Source of the DNA: Methanocellales archaeon
GTDB taxonomy: Archaea; Halobacteriota; UBA148
Length of the DNA stretch: 64,000 nt
Reading direction: 5' to 3'
Assembly: GCA_028715985.1 (NCBI GenBank)
Contig: JAQUQR010000007.1
Coordinates: forward strand, 1-64,000
Positions within the stretch are counted from its first letter, which is position 1. Each line of letters opens with the position of its first letter. Under the pieces are notes generated by a model, which saw only the letters and a program-made list of their open reading frames with translations, was not told the DNA's origin and ran no database searches. Shown here one piece after another: positions 19,501-27,479 of the stretch. Both the position numbers and the translations under genes were made by a program.

Positions 19501-19637
19501 CCAGCCGCCATGCCCGATTAAATGTGGCCAATAAGCACCAAATAGATGTAAATTCGTTCAATTATTTAAAGCATTACCAACATCTTTCGTGGTTCTTTAT
19601 AAATGGGTTACAAAATGAGAGATCCCCGAAAATGATT
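19501..19637 (-). promoter_or_regulatory. CRISPR leader with array promoter
   Basis: A 137-bp AT-rich stretch between the newest repeat and the 3' end of cas2. A minus-strand TATA-like TTTATAAA lies at about 19594-19602, which would start leftward transcription near 19570. The position and orientation fit the repeat-derived crRNA strand. Confidence 0.6.
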
Positions 19638-19901
19638 TCATATGATTTCGGATATTTCTACCTTGCTTGTCCCTAATTCAATGGTTTGCAGAAATTTATC
19701 GCTCCTCAAAATGTAAATTCTCACCGAATCCTCAGCCTCATCGATCAAATCTTTAATTCTGTCCTCTATGACCTTTAATTCTACCTTTGTTAGCTCCCCC
19801 TCGAAAACAGAATTCTGGACCCAGTTTAGGTACTGCTTCAAAAATATCCTGACCTTATTCACCCGATCCACATTCACGTCATACACCACAATAACGTACA
19901 T
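19638..19901 (-). CDS. cas2: CRISPR-associated endoribonuclease/adaptor Cas2
   Basis: An 87-residue Cas2, which bridges two Cas1 dimers in the spacer-integration complex. The opening strand MYVIVVYDVN puts the conserved aspartate at D8, followed by the ferredoxin-like fold and the typical FEGELT segment. Normal length. It is the last gene of the adaptation operon, 1 nt after cas1, and its 3' end faces the leader. Confidence 0.95.
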   Translation of the reverse strand: MYVIVVYDVNVDRVNKVRIFLKQYLNWVQNSVFEGELTKVELKVIEDRIKDLIDEAEDSVRIYILRSDKFLQTIELGTSKVEISEII

Positions 19902-19902
19902 C

Positions 19903-20892
19903 CTACCACCACATCACGAGAGGTTTGTACTTATGCGTTCCCAATACGTGCTTCACCAACTTATATAGCTCCAATCGGATGAGGCGTTGATATGAGACTT
20001 CTCTGCCGAGACCTTTGTGCTTAATGGTCGTCGATAACCTATCGTGATAGTTTTGGAGAAAGAGCTTTTTACCGGCATCAGACAAAAACATGTCGCCCAG
20101 CTCGCCCACGAAATGCGAGTCGTCAAGCATCTTCTTGTTGACGAGTTTGAAGATGACCCTGTCAACGATGATCGGCTTGAAGATTTCTGCAACGTCTAAA
20201 GACAGTGAAAACCTTCTCTCAAAAGGCTCATGAAGGTATGAGATCGTGGGATTTAGTTGAGTGTTATAGATTTCCGTGAGCACCGTTCCATACATCAGAG
20301 AATTGCCAAAAGATATGAGGGTGTTCGTCTTGTTGTTCGGCGGCCGTTTGACCCGCTCGCCCATCTTAAATTCCTCAGGGAATATCTTATCGATAGCATC
20401 ATAATACGTGTCGCGTATGTGTCCTTCGACGCCCATGAGTTCCGGAATGTTATTATACTCTTCGATTTTTGGGAGTTCACGTTCAATTCTCCTGATATGG
20501 GTCTCAATCGATGGATTAGAGCTGCAATAATACCTGAGATTCTTCAGGATGTTCTGTGCTGCACCCTCAACGAATCTTTTTGCGAGATAGAGGCGTTTAT
20601 TGGCATCAAGGTGGTGCTCTGCCTGATGGATGGTGACGTCACCAGCTACCAAGGTTTCCCTCGGGTACAAACTTCCCTCATAGAAGCCATAATTGTTGAA
20701 GAAGTGGATTGGCACGCCTTGTCGCGATAGGTAGGATACCACGCCGGATGTGAAGGATAGGTTGCCATAGGCATATATCGCATAGATCTTGCTTATGGGC
20801 AGGGCACGCTTCTCCTCCTTGTTGATGAAATAGATGGTATTCTCTTTCCTTCTCAGAACGCCGTCCTTTGTGATGTAGTAATTGGTTTTCAT
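19903..20892 (-). CDS. cas1: CRISPR integrase Cas1 (type I-B-like)
   Basis: A 329-residue metal-dependent integrase that inserts prespacers at the leader end of the array. The catalytic set is intact: E156 in [13 protein letters not shown]221 in [15 protein letters not shown] and E236 in DVAEIFKP. The sequence is closest in feel to the I-B/Hmari-Tneap Cas1 branch. It lies 12 nt downstream of cas4 and 1 nt upstream of cas2, a standard cas4-cas1-cas2 cassette. Confidence 0.96.
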   Translation of the reverse strand: MKTNYYITKDGVLRRKENTIYFINKEEKRALPISKIYAIYAYGNLSFTSGVVSYLSRQGVPIHFFNNYGFYEGSLYPRETLVAGDVTIHQAEHHLDANKRLYLAKRFVEGAAQNILKNLRYYCSSNPSIETHIRRIERELPKIEEYNNIPELMGVEGHIRDTYYDAIDKIFPEEFKMGERVKRPPNNKTNTLISFGNSLMYGTVLTEIYNTQLNPTISYLHEPFERRFSLSLDVAEIFKPIIVDRVIFKLVNKKMLDDSHFVGELGDMFLSDAGKKLFLQNYHDRLSTTIKHKGLGREVSYQRLIRLELYKLVKHVLGTHKYKPLVMWW

Positions 20893-20904
20893 TCTTCCCC
20901 CTTT

Positions 20905-21426
20905 TCATTCTCCTCCGAAGCAGAACTCAACATAGCTGCACCTGTTGCACAATTTACGCTTGGATGGCGTGGGCATCTCTCCCGAGACTATTTCGATGAT
21001 GCAGTTCATTATCTGCTCGATGGTTTTAAAGTCCTCTTCCGTAGGCTCAACGATCTCCTTTTTGTTCAACAAGGGGTAGTTCAATACACCTCTCGCTTTG
21101 ACGCCCCTTTGATGCAGATAATACACATAATAGGTAAGCTGCCACCTGTGTGCATCCTCCATTTTCCTGGATTTCTTGATGTCGTGCACCTCTATAACAT
21201 CGCCCTTCTTCACGAAATCGATGGATATAGCGTTGTCAATTATGATGTCCTTCTTCCTCCTCTGATACCTTGATTCGTGTATGTGCTTGCCCATGAGAAC
21301 GTCTTCCGACTCGCGTTCCATCCGGATGTTGTGGGAGAAAAGCCAGAGCTTCGTATGACAGATGAAATAGTATGCTACTTTCACGCCCGTGATGGTCATG
21401 GGCTTGATGTGAGATTGCAACTTCAT
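20905..21426 (-). CDS. cas4: CRISPR-associated exonuclease Cas4
   Basis: A 173-residue RecB-family Fe-S nuclease that trims prespacers and helps select the PAM side. Cysteines C23, C160, C163 and C169 form the 4Fe-4S site. The RecB nuclease core is seen in GKHIHE, D70, IEVHDIKKS and the QxxxY motif QLTYYVYYL. Its ATG overlaps the stop of the upstream fic gene by 4 nt (ATGA), so translation of Cas4 is coupled to the Fic protein, which is unusual for a cas operon. Confidence 0.93.
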   Translation of the reverse strand: MKLQSHIKPMTITGVKVAYYFICHTKLWLFSHNIRMERESEDVLMGKHIHESRYQRRKKDIIIDNAISIDFVKKGDVIEVHDIKKSRKMEDAHRWQLTYYVYYLHQRGVKARGVLNYPLLNKKEIVEPTEEDFKTIEQIMNCIIEIVSGEMPTPSKRKLCNRCSYVEFCFGGE

Positions 21427-22343
21427 CGCCCTTTCTTAGATGTATGTTTCTTTAATGCCCCGCGGGTGGCATGCCATACGCCATTAACTTTCACGGCATC
21501 AAGCACCCCTCTTCTTGCCAACAGGCTCAGGTATTCTTGACCATATGGAGAACCCTTTGCTAGTTCACCAAGTGGCAGCAGCTCATCATCACCGCCCAGT
21601 AATGAAAAGTACAGGTTCAGCGACTCTGCTACTGACCTTGCGACAAAGTTGATGAATGCTGCTGTATCGCCTAGATCCGCCTTTCGCAGCGTTTCATAAT
21701 ACTTTTTCCTCTCCTCCTTCCTCAACACAATGGGTAGATAGCCATACTTCATCAGATGCAAATTTGTGAGAAGCCTCGCAACTCGCCCATTGCCGTCGAC
21801 AAATGGATGGGTGGCCACGATGCCATGATGGAGCAATGCTGCCGTAGTAACTGGGTCATGCGTTGACTTTTCTATGTCCTCCAAGAGCCCTCCCATCAGG
21901 TTAGGAACTTTCATATAACTTGGCGGTGTTTTGGCTGCACCAGTAATGCGAACGTTAGTGGTGCGGTACTTTCCGGCATCCTCTAAAATGCCTTTGGTCA
22001 CAATTCCGTGAACTTCTTGAACGCTTTCATTTGTGAGGGGCTTTTTGCCCTCTGCAAGCTTCTCGATGTAGTCATAGGCCTCTGCAGTATTCGTCGCCTC
22101 TAAATGTTCCCTGAGACTTTTGCCCCCGATCGTAATGCCCTCCTCCAGAATGAGCTTGGTTTCACTGAGCGTTAGGGTGTTCCCTTCTATGGCATTGGAG
22201 TGATAGGTGTGAAGCAACCGCAGCTCTTCCCGCAGCTTTTTCACTGAATCCGCTGGCAGAGGCCGCATCTCGTCCAAACGCCTCATTTTCTCTCGTATCC
22301 TGTCAAAAATGTCTTTTCTTACGGTCTCGTTCATATAATTCAC
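21423..22343 (-). CDS. Fic/DOC family AMP-transferase with inhibitory helix and winged-helix tail
   Basis: A 306-residue Fic-domain protein. The active-site loop HPFVDGNGRVAR (179-190) is complete, so it should transfer AMP (or another nucleotide part) to a target hydroxyl. The N-terminal motif SNAIEGN (49-55) is the S/TxxxE(G/N) inhibitory helix that keeps such enzymes self-restrained. The last 50 residues look like a winged helix that could bind DNA. It overlaps cas4 by 4 nt and is preceded by two identical-architecture dyads and a TATA box, suggesting autoregulation. GTG 22343 or ATG 22334 could be the start; the GGAG ribosome site lies 3 nt or 12 nt away, so the choice is open. Confidence 0.9.
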   Translation of the reverse strand: MNYMNETVRKDIFDRIREKMRRLDEMRPLPADSVKKLREELRLLHTYHSNAIEGNTLTLSETKLILEEGITIGGKSLREHLEATNTAEAYDYIEKLAEGKKPLTNESVQEVHGIVTKGILEDAGKYRTTNVRITGAAKTPPSYMKVPNLMGGLLEDIEKSTHDPVTTAALLHHGIVATHPFVDGNGRVARLLTNLHLMKYGYLPIVLRKEERKKYYETLRKADLGDTAAFINFVARSVAESLNLYFSLLGGDDELLPLGELAKGSPYGQEYLSLLARRGVLDAVKVNGVWHATRGALKKHTSKKGR

Positions 22344-22359
22344 TCACTCCTGCATCTAA

Positions 22360-22395
22360 ATATCGGTATCAGACAAATTTCCAATTAGCCGATAT
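22360..22395. promoter_or_regulatory. Operator-like dyad 1 upstream of fic
   Basis: ATATCGGTATC (22360-22370), 16 bp, then AGCCGATAT (22387-22395). The arms ATATCGG/CCGATAT are inverted. It covers the predicted transcription start and leader of fic, a position suited to repression. Total span is 36 bp, exactly the same as dyad 2. Confidence 0.6.
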
Positions 22396-22419
22396 GAACA
22401 ATGCAGTATAGTATGGATG

Positions 22420-22429
22420 GTATAAATTA
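22420..22429 (-). promoter_or_regulatory. TATA-like box of the fic-cas4-cas1-cas2 operon
   Basis: The minus strand reads TTAATTTATACC across 22419-22430, between the two dyads. Transcription would begin near 22395, inside dyad 1. It is the best candidate promoter for the adaptation operon. Confidence 0.45.
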
Positions 22430-22465
22430 ATATCGGTATCGGGGCTAAAAATGGAGAGCCGATAT
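22430..22465. promoter_or_regulatory. Operator-like dyad 2 upstream of fic
   Basis: A second ATATCGGTATC (22430-22440), 16 bp, AGCCGATAT (22457-22465) lies 70 bp from dyad 1, between vapC and fic. The 16-bp centres differ in sequence, so the conserved arms and spacing are probably selected. It sits just upstream of the TATA-like element at 22420-22429. Confidence 0.6.
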
Positions 22466-22478
22466 TTTAGAAGATAAA

Positions 22479-22922
22479 TCAGATATCCAAGGGCAACACA
22501 ATATGCATCACTCTTCCATCCATTGAGATTTTATCCAGAGCTAACAGCGATTTGTCGAACGTCACCATCTTTCCGATGCCGTTTGATAGGAAGCTTGCCA
22601 GTATCAGGGAGTCCCTGCCACCCAAGCCATATTCCCTGCCAATGGAAAGACCTGTCCTTGTAATCCCTTTTGTCTGATTCAAGAACAGCGTCGTGTCCAT
22701 GTCAACGTAATCGGTCAAAACATCCATTGCCTGGTCTCTGCCCCACTTTTGTGCGTACACAAGGGTATGATAGGCTTCATGGATAAGGGTCGGGTTGGTC
22801 GCAGCGTTTGCGTCAGCCAATCGCTCCGCATCCTTGTGGTCTGGATGCCCGGCATCCAAGAAAGACACCAAAACGTTTGTGTCTATCCCCAGATGCCCTT
22901 TATCTCCTCTGGCGTCGCCCAT
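22479..22922 (-). CDS. vapC: PIN-domain ribonuclease toxin (VapC family)
   Basis: A 147-residue PIN-domain protein, a Mg-dependent RNase toxin of type II toxin-antitoxin systems. The acidic residues are present: D14 (GIDTNVLVSFLD), E49 (IHEAYH), D104 (GGRDSLILAS) and D123 (VTFDKSL). The only ATG start (22922) lies inside vapB, a 40-nt overlap, so toxin translation depends on antitoxin translation. It sits between cas3 and fic within the Cas locus and on the same strand. Confidence 0.88.
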   Translation of the reverse strand: MGDARGDKGHLGIDTNVLVSFLDAGHPDHKDAERLADANAATNPTLIHEAYHTLVYAQKWGRDQAMDVLTDYVDMDTTLFLNQTKGITRTGLSIGREYGLGGRDSLILASFLSNGIGKMVTFDKSLLALDKISMDGRVMHIVLPLDI

Positions 22923-23119
22923 CTCGGCTCCCCGGTCCTTTTCGGATTGATTCCCTTCAGCTCTCTCATATTGCCTCTTTTCTTCCGCGAGGGCTTAAGG
23001 ATTAAATCCCCGCCCTTCCTTTCAAAGGATATCACCGTGCCTTCCCTGATGCCGCACTGCTTCCTGAGATGCGCTGGGATCAGTATCCTGCCCTTGTCGT
23101 CCACAACTGCTTCTGCCAT
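22883..23119 (-). CDS. vapB: AbrB/SpoVT-type antitoxin (VapB)
   Basis: A 78-residue protein with an N-terminal swapped-hairpin AbrB domain: the pattern VDDKGRILIPAHLRKQCGI then GTVISFERKGGDLILKPS is characteristic. The basic/acidic C-terminal tail would wrap the VapC toxin. It should bind the DNA upstream of its own gene, where an inverted repeat is present. Overlaps vapC by 40 nt. Confidence 0.88.
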   Translation of the reverse strand: MAEAVVDDKGRILIPAHLRKQCGIREGTVISFERKGGDLILKPSRKKRGNMRELKGINPKRTGEPRWATPEEIKGIWG

Positions 23120-23143
23120 GGTTATTCCTATGTCAAATGCGCC

Positions 23144-23173
23144 TATTTAAATTTTCCCACATAATGGTGGGAA
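23144..23173 (-). promoter_or_regulatory. vapBC promoter with inverted-repeat operator
   Basis: A perfect inverted repeat TTCCCAC (23154-23160) / GTGGGAA (23167-23173) with a 6-bp centre abuts a minus-strand TATA-like AATTTAAATA (about 23144-23153), about 25-35 nt upstream of the vapB ATG. This is the expected layout for an autoregulated toxin-antitoxin pair. The following stretch to 23329 holds nothing I recognise. Confidence 0.5.
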
Positions 23174-23329
23174 GGAGAGGTACAAAATTTGGCGACGATG
23201 AGGGAGGCATGAGAATAGATGAAGCGTGGGGGTGAATAGGGGGAGAACTAGCAGGGGTTGCTGGAGGATAAAGATAGTTTGTGAGAATGTAAGGTGATGC
23301 AATTTACTGGCAGTTATGGGTAAACAATA

Positions 23330-25594
23330 TCAAATAAACACGGCATCTTCATTCGTTTTCTGCGGAAGATTAGTTATCTGAAGACCTGTTAGCGGATTAT
23401 ATGGAGTAATGATTGTAAATACATTCTCATCTTCAGAAATAGGTCTGACATACCCCCTAGAAATCAACATGTTGAATTGTGTTACACGTAATGGGACGAG
23501 GAGTAGGCCAGCTTCAATCCATTGCTTATCCTTATGCAACTTTATATATTTATCATAATACATCTCAGGCAAAACCTCGATTAACTGGTCAGTCCCTTCT
23601 ATAACATCCTCTACCCAGTTACGGTAGACTCCAGCAATCGCGTGTTTATCAAAATCCTTCAGTTCTGGATAGTTTAAAGCGCGTTCAAACTCCTCACTTT
23701 CCTTTCTTTCATACCCATCAGCATAAACCATGTCTGCTACATCAATGAGATCTTTTTCTGTCAACACAGCATCTTGTAGCGGTTCTATATATTGGAGGGT
23801 CTTTTCAACAATTGATTTCGGATAAATATTTATTTTATTTACTTGCTCCCTCAATACAACTACAGTTTCAGGATCTCGTTTACCATATCGGTTCACACGC
23901 CCGAACCGCTGAATTAATGCATCGATCGGGGCTGGTTCGCTTAGGCAGGCATCATAATCTAAATTCAAACTGACCTCGACCACTTGAGTAGCAATGAGGA
24001 TTCTTGGTTGCCGACTTAAGATCTTATCCTCAAGATTGCTTCGATCTCCCTGAGTAAAACGTGAATGAATTAATACTGGCATCTCAATATGGTATCTTCC
24101 TTCATGGATTCTATTGACAACGTATTCATAGACACTTTGTGCAGTCGAAACATGATTGCAGATGATTAATAATCTTTTGTCTGGAAAACGTTCCATAAAA
24201 GTATCGAGTTGTTCTAAAGCATTTCCGGGCCATATCTCAAGTATATGCCGCTTTTTGATGATGACTTCGTTGTCCATTGGCTTCGTCGGATCTGGTTCGA
24301 TTATTGTCAGATCGGTGGGTAAATGCTCTTTGATAAGTTCTTGAAGAAACTCTGGCATTGTTGCTGATGCGAATAGAAACTTTGCGCCTAGAGGGTTTAG
24401 CCATTGAATCATCGCGAATATGAGTCCTATGATTCTCGGCTCATAAGCATGAATCTCATCAAAAATAAAGCATGCTCCTGGAAATTCTATCAAGGATTGC
24501 TCCCAACCACGCCCGCGTAATGCACTGCGTAGAATTTGATGTGGTGTGCATGTTCGGATCGGATAGTACATCTCCCGCGCAAGGTCTGCCAGAAGCTTTG
24601 CCTTGCCACCATCCTGTGATGTGTCTTCCTGAAGTTTATACAGATACGCCACATTTTTGTGATGGAGAAGCCCCACGTTTCTTTGACCATATATAGTCCG
24701 TAATGTGCTAAACATTGCGTTTATGCTTGCCGTATATGGCAGTACATAGAATAGACGTCCATTTTCAATTTGATTGCCAGCTGCCCATAAAAGGGAAGCT
24801 TTTGTTTTTCCAGAACCGGTGGGCGCTCTCAGAATAGCATCACCGCGAACAGCTCCAGAAACTAACTGAAATGGACGGGGCGATTCATCCTCTCTGAAAA
24901 CCTGAAAATTCCTTAATGCAACTGGTAGCGGGGGACTCGTTTCATTAGCAGATGATAGATGATCTGAACTGGTCAGTGCACCCCGTAATAGTGCAGCATA
25001 TCTCCGTTTATACTCTGGTATTTTTGCAGGTTGCCCATTTCTTGTCGAGCGGGATAACCACTCATACGATAGCCCTATATCTGCGATATCGGGAACTTTA
25101 TCCAGTTCCCATTCCCGATGCTTTGTTTCCCGGCACACTCTGTTCCACACATTCAGAAGGTCTTTGGATCGTTCATACCATTCACCTCGCATATCTTCAT
25201 ACACTGGCTGGATATTGTCTAAATCTCCCTTGAACAGCATCTGGTGTTCAGGTAACGTTTTCTCATTAATTGTCGCAGCGTCTGGTAAAATATTTCTGTG
25301 ATGGGTTAAAACCGCAAATAACAGTTCTTCTTTCACGTTATAAAATGTCGCAGCAAAAGCAGTGGATAGAATTTCATGACGCCTGCCAGACCAGTTCTTT
25401 GCTTGCTTATACATAACATCCTGAAAACCACTCGCTGATTTGCCAACATCATGCACAATAGCACAGAAGAGCAGATCCTTCTTCAATTTCTCGCGGTATC
25501 CACTATCAAATGGCGCACCATCGGCAATTGAAGATGCTACTTTTGCACAATCCAGCAGATGATTAAAGAGTGTTGTTTTTCCATCACTCTTTGC
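23330..25594 (-). CDS. cas3: CRISPR helicase-nuclease Cas3 (HD + helicase)
   Basis: The effector nuclease of type I interference: it unwinds and degrades target DNA marked by Cascade. An N-terminal HD nuclease domain (FCAIVHDVGKSASGFQ, with a later HE and HH) is fused to a superfamily 2 helicase with Walker A APTGSGKT (about 258-265), DEIHAYEP (about 379-386), SATMP and QRFGRVNRYG. The frame opens at 25636, but ATG 25594 (MAKSDGKTTLFNHL) has an AGGA ribosome site and cuts the overlap with cas5 to 11 nt, so I use it (754 aa). Confidence 0.94.
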   Translation of the reverse strand, partial: AKSDGKTTLFNHLLDCAKVASSIADGAPFDSGYREKLKKDLLFCAIVHDVGKSASGFQDVMYKQAKNWSGRRHEILSTAFAATFYNVKEELLFAVLTHHRNILPDAATINEKTLPEHQMLFKGDLDNIQPVYEDMRGEWYERSKDLLNVWNRVCRETKHREWELDKVPDIADIGLSYEWLSRSTRNGQPAKIPEYKRRYAALLRGALTSSDHLSSANETSPPLPVALRNFQVFREDESPRPFQLVSGAVRGDAILRAPTGSGKTKASLLWAAGNQIENGRLFYVLPYTASINAMFSTLRTIYGQRNVGLLHHKNVAYLYKLQEDTSQDGGKAKLLADLAREMYYPIRTCTPHQILRSALRGRGWEQSLIEFPGACFIFDEIHAYEPRIIGLIFAMIQWLNPLGAKFLFASATMPEFLQELIKEHLPTDLTIIEPDPTKPMDNEVIIKKRHILEIWPGNALEQLDTFMERFPDKRLLIICNHVSTAQSVYEYVVNRIHEGRYHIEMPVLIHSRFTQGDRSNLEDKILSRQPRILIATQVVEVSLNLDYDACLSEPAPIDALIQRFGRVNRYGKRDPETVVVLREQVNKINIYPKSIVEKTLQYIEPLQDAVLTEKDLIDVADMVYADGYERKESEEFERALNYPELKDFDKHAIAGVYRNWVEDVIEGTDQLIEVLPEMYYDKYIKLHKDKQWIEAGLLLVPLRVTQFNMLISRGYVRPISEDENVFTIITPYNPLTGLQITNLPQKTNEDAVFI

Positions 25595-26288
25595 CATCAA
25601 TTCCTGCCCACTTGTGGAGATATATAACGTGATCATCGTCCTCGTCGGTTTTTACGTGATATAAATTCGGATTCACAATGATCGAGCCTGTGGGAATAAC
25701 TTGAAATAATCGAATATTCATGGGGTCTCTTGTCACTCCAGTTTTTTTGTTGTCAAAGAATTCCGGAAGTCTTAGCATCCTACCACCCACGGCCTCTTGT
25801 GGAAATGGCATGAGTGTTGTACAGACCTTACCAGATGGCTTTTGCTCCACATCTACCTTTTCAACCCTCTCGATCCATGCTAAATCCTGTGATCTTCCGA
25901 AGGTTGGAATCCCAGCAGGTTGCATGAGAATATCAAAGAAATCCATATTATCTAAATATAATTCTAAAACTGGGTACGCATGGAATTCATAGAATCTTAT
26001 GGATGTTCCTTTGGGGTGGGGTCGCAACCTATCATCTTTAAGTTCAAATCGGTGGGTTGTCTCCATGTCCACACCCAATCCGGCACCAGAAGTACCTTCA
26101 CCAAAACGATACTCAAAGCCTATCCTAACCTCATCGGGATAAACTTCTCTTCCTGCACAACATCCGATAAATCCAAGCAGTGTAGAGTATGACGGTACTG
26201 GGGCACAGAGAGATTTACCGCTCACGATAAGAGGGATCCTAAACGTTGCTGTAATCCCCCTGATTGTAGCATGGATTAGTTTATCCAT
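25584..26288 (-). CDS. cas5: Cascade subunit Cas5 (type I-B)
   Basis: A 234-residue RAMP protein that holds the crRNA 5' handle in the type I Cascade. The N-terminal strand HATIRGITATFRIPL followed by the glycine-rich PSYSTLLGFIGCCAG is the Cas5 signature. It sits between cas7 and cas3, as in I-B operons. The end overlaps cas3. Confidence 0.88.
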   Translation of the reverse strand: MDKLIHATIRGITATFRIPLIVSGKSLCAPVPSYSTLLGFIGCCAGREVYPDEVRIGFEYRFGEGTSGAGLGVDMETTHRFELKDDRLRPHPKGTSIRFYEFHAYPVLELYLDNMDFFDILMQPAGIPTFGRSQDLAWIERVEKVDVEQKPSGKVCTTLMPFPQEAVGGRMLRLPEFFDNKKTGVTRDPMNIRLFQVIPTGSIIVNPNLYHVKTDEDDDHVIYLHKWAGIDGKE

Positions 26289-26329
26289 CTGAAACCCCCC
26301 TCTGTCGTGTTATGTCGGTTTGTTTACAT

Positions 26330-27478
26330 TCACTGCGCCGTTTTGTCTCGATCATATCCAAGATGCTTGGAAACAAACGCTTTTGTTATGTTGATCGGTG
26401 TATCAACAACAAATCTTGAATCGCCATTGGCGAGTGTACGTATCGTTTTCTCGTTTTCGAGATTAAGATAGCCTTTTCTAATTCCGATATAAATAGGAGT
26501 AACCAATCGATCTGCATAGTCTGCTGCGATCTCCTTGAGCGTCTCTACTTTTATGTTTGGTCCATCATGTGATGCTTGATCTGGGTTGTCTTCGAATATA
26601 TTGTTGAGTATCAGATTGCCACAATCAAGCCCAGCAAGAATTAGTACTTTTGGAGATACGTCTGTTGCAAACGCTGCCTGTTTGGCACCACCTCGCAGAA
26701 TTGAAATAGCATGTAAAAGCTCTCCTGCGCGAATTTTCGCAGCATTACTATCTGAGAGTTCGTAAATATCCTTCTCTCGCTCTTTCAGTTTACCAGACTC
26801 AGTCCCAGGCTTGATGAGTTCTTCACGCAATTCTATGCGGTCACCAACGTTACGAAAAACTCCAGCACGTGTCATATCCAATCCAAATATAGCCTGTAGA
26901 TTGGTGTTATAGAAGACCGTAGAATATGGAACAGGTGTCCCCTCCTCTAAATGAACGAAACCCTCATCCTTTCCTTTCCATCCAAATTTCCGCAGTGATA
27001 CTAGAATCGAGGACATAAATGGAGACGCTCTGATCAGTGCCTTAACTTTAATTCTTTGTTGAGTTTCTTCACCACTAGATTCTTCTTCACCACTAGATTC
27101 TTCTTCTGCCTTTTTGGTACGCCCTTGTCCTTCCTCAGACCTCATATATCCAAATAGATCGTCCTCAGGATAGTCGATCGGATTCAGCTCTCCTGCTATC
27201 TTACTGGTAGTCCCCCTCTCGCTCTGCTTGATGGCATGCAATGTACTCTTTGGCCACTCAGTTTCTTCGATTAACGTGTCCCTCAACCAGCGACGCCATG
27301 CCTGCGCTGATACATACGGCACTCGGTACTTTCCATTGGAGAACTGCTTGGGTATAACGCTGGTTCGATCTTCACCAGATGTATCTATGCCGGCACCGTT
27401 CAGGAATGCCCCATTAGCCGAAACAAGGAATGTTCCGACTATGTGACTCATTTCTTTGGTTTGTTTCTTTTCTAACAT
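26330..27478 (-). CDS. cas7: Cascade backbone Cas7 (Cst2/DevR-like)
   Basis: A 382-residue Cas7 of the DevR/Cst2 group, which coats the crRNA spacer. Family features are VGTFLVSANGAFLNGAG near the start and VPYVSAQAWRRWLRDTL near 55-70, with HAISILRGGAKQAAF later. A low-complexity acidic insert (two copies of EESSGE around residue 130) comes from an 18-bp tandem duplication at 27065-27100, probably in the surface thumb or linker. It starts 1 nt after the cas8 stop, so the two are coupled. Confidence 0.9.
   Translation of the reverse strand: MLEKKQTKEMSHIVGTFLVSANGAFLNGAGIDTSGEDRTSVIPKQFSNGKYRVPYVSAQAWRRWLRDTLIEETEWPKSTLHAIKQSERGTTSKIAGELNPIDYPEDDLFGYMRSEEGQGRTKKAEEESSGEEESSGEETQQRIKVKALIRASPFMSSILVSLRKFGWKGKDEGFVHLEEGTPVPYSTVFYNTNLQAIFGLDMTRAGVFRNVGDRIELREELIKPGTESGKLKEREKDIYELSDSNAAKIRAGELLHAISILRGGAKQAAFATDVSPKVLILAGLDCGNLILNNIFEDNPDQASHDGPNIKVETLKEIAADYADRLVTPIYIGIRKGYLNLENEKTIRTLANGDSRFVVDTPINITKAFVSKHLGYDRDKTAQ
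27065..27100 (-). repeat. 18-bp tandem duplication inside cas7
   Basis: TTCTTCACCACTAGATTC occurs at 27065-27082 and again at 27083-27100, adding six acidic/serine residues in frame. The copies are identical, suggesting a recent slippage event that could vary between strains. Confidence 0.85.
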
Positions 27479-27479
27479 T

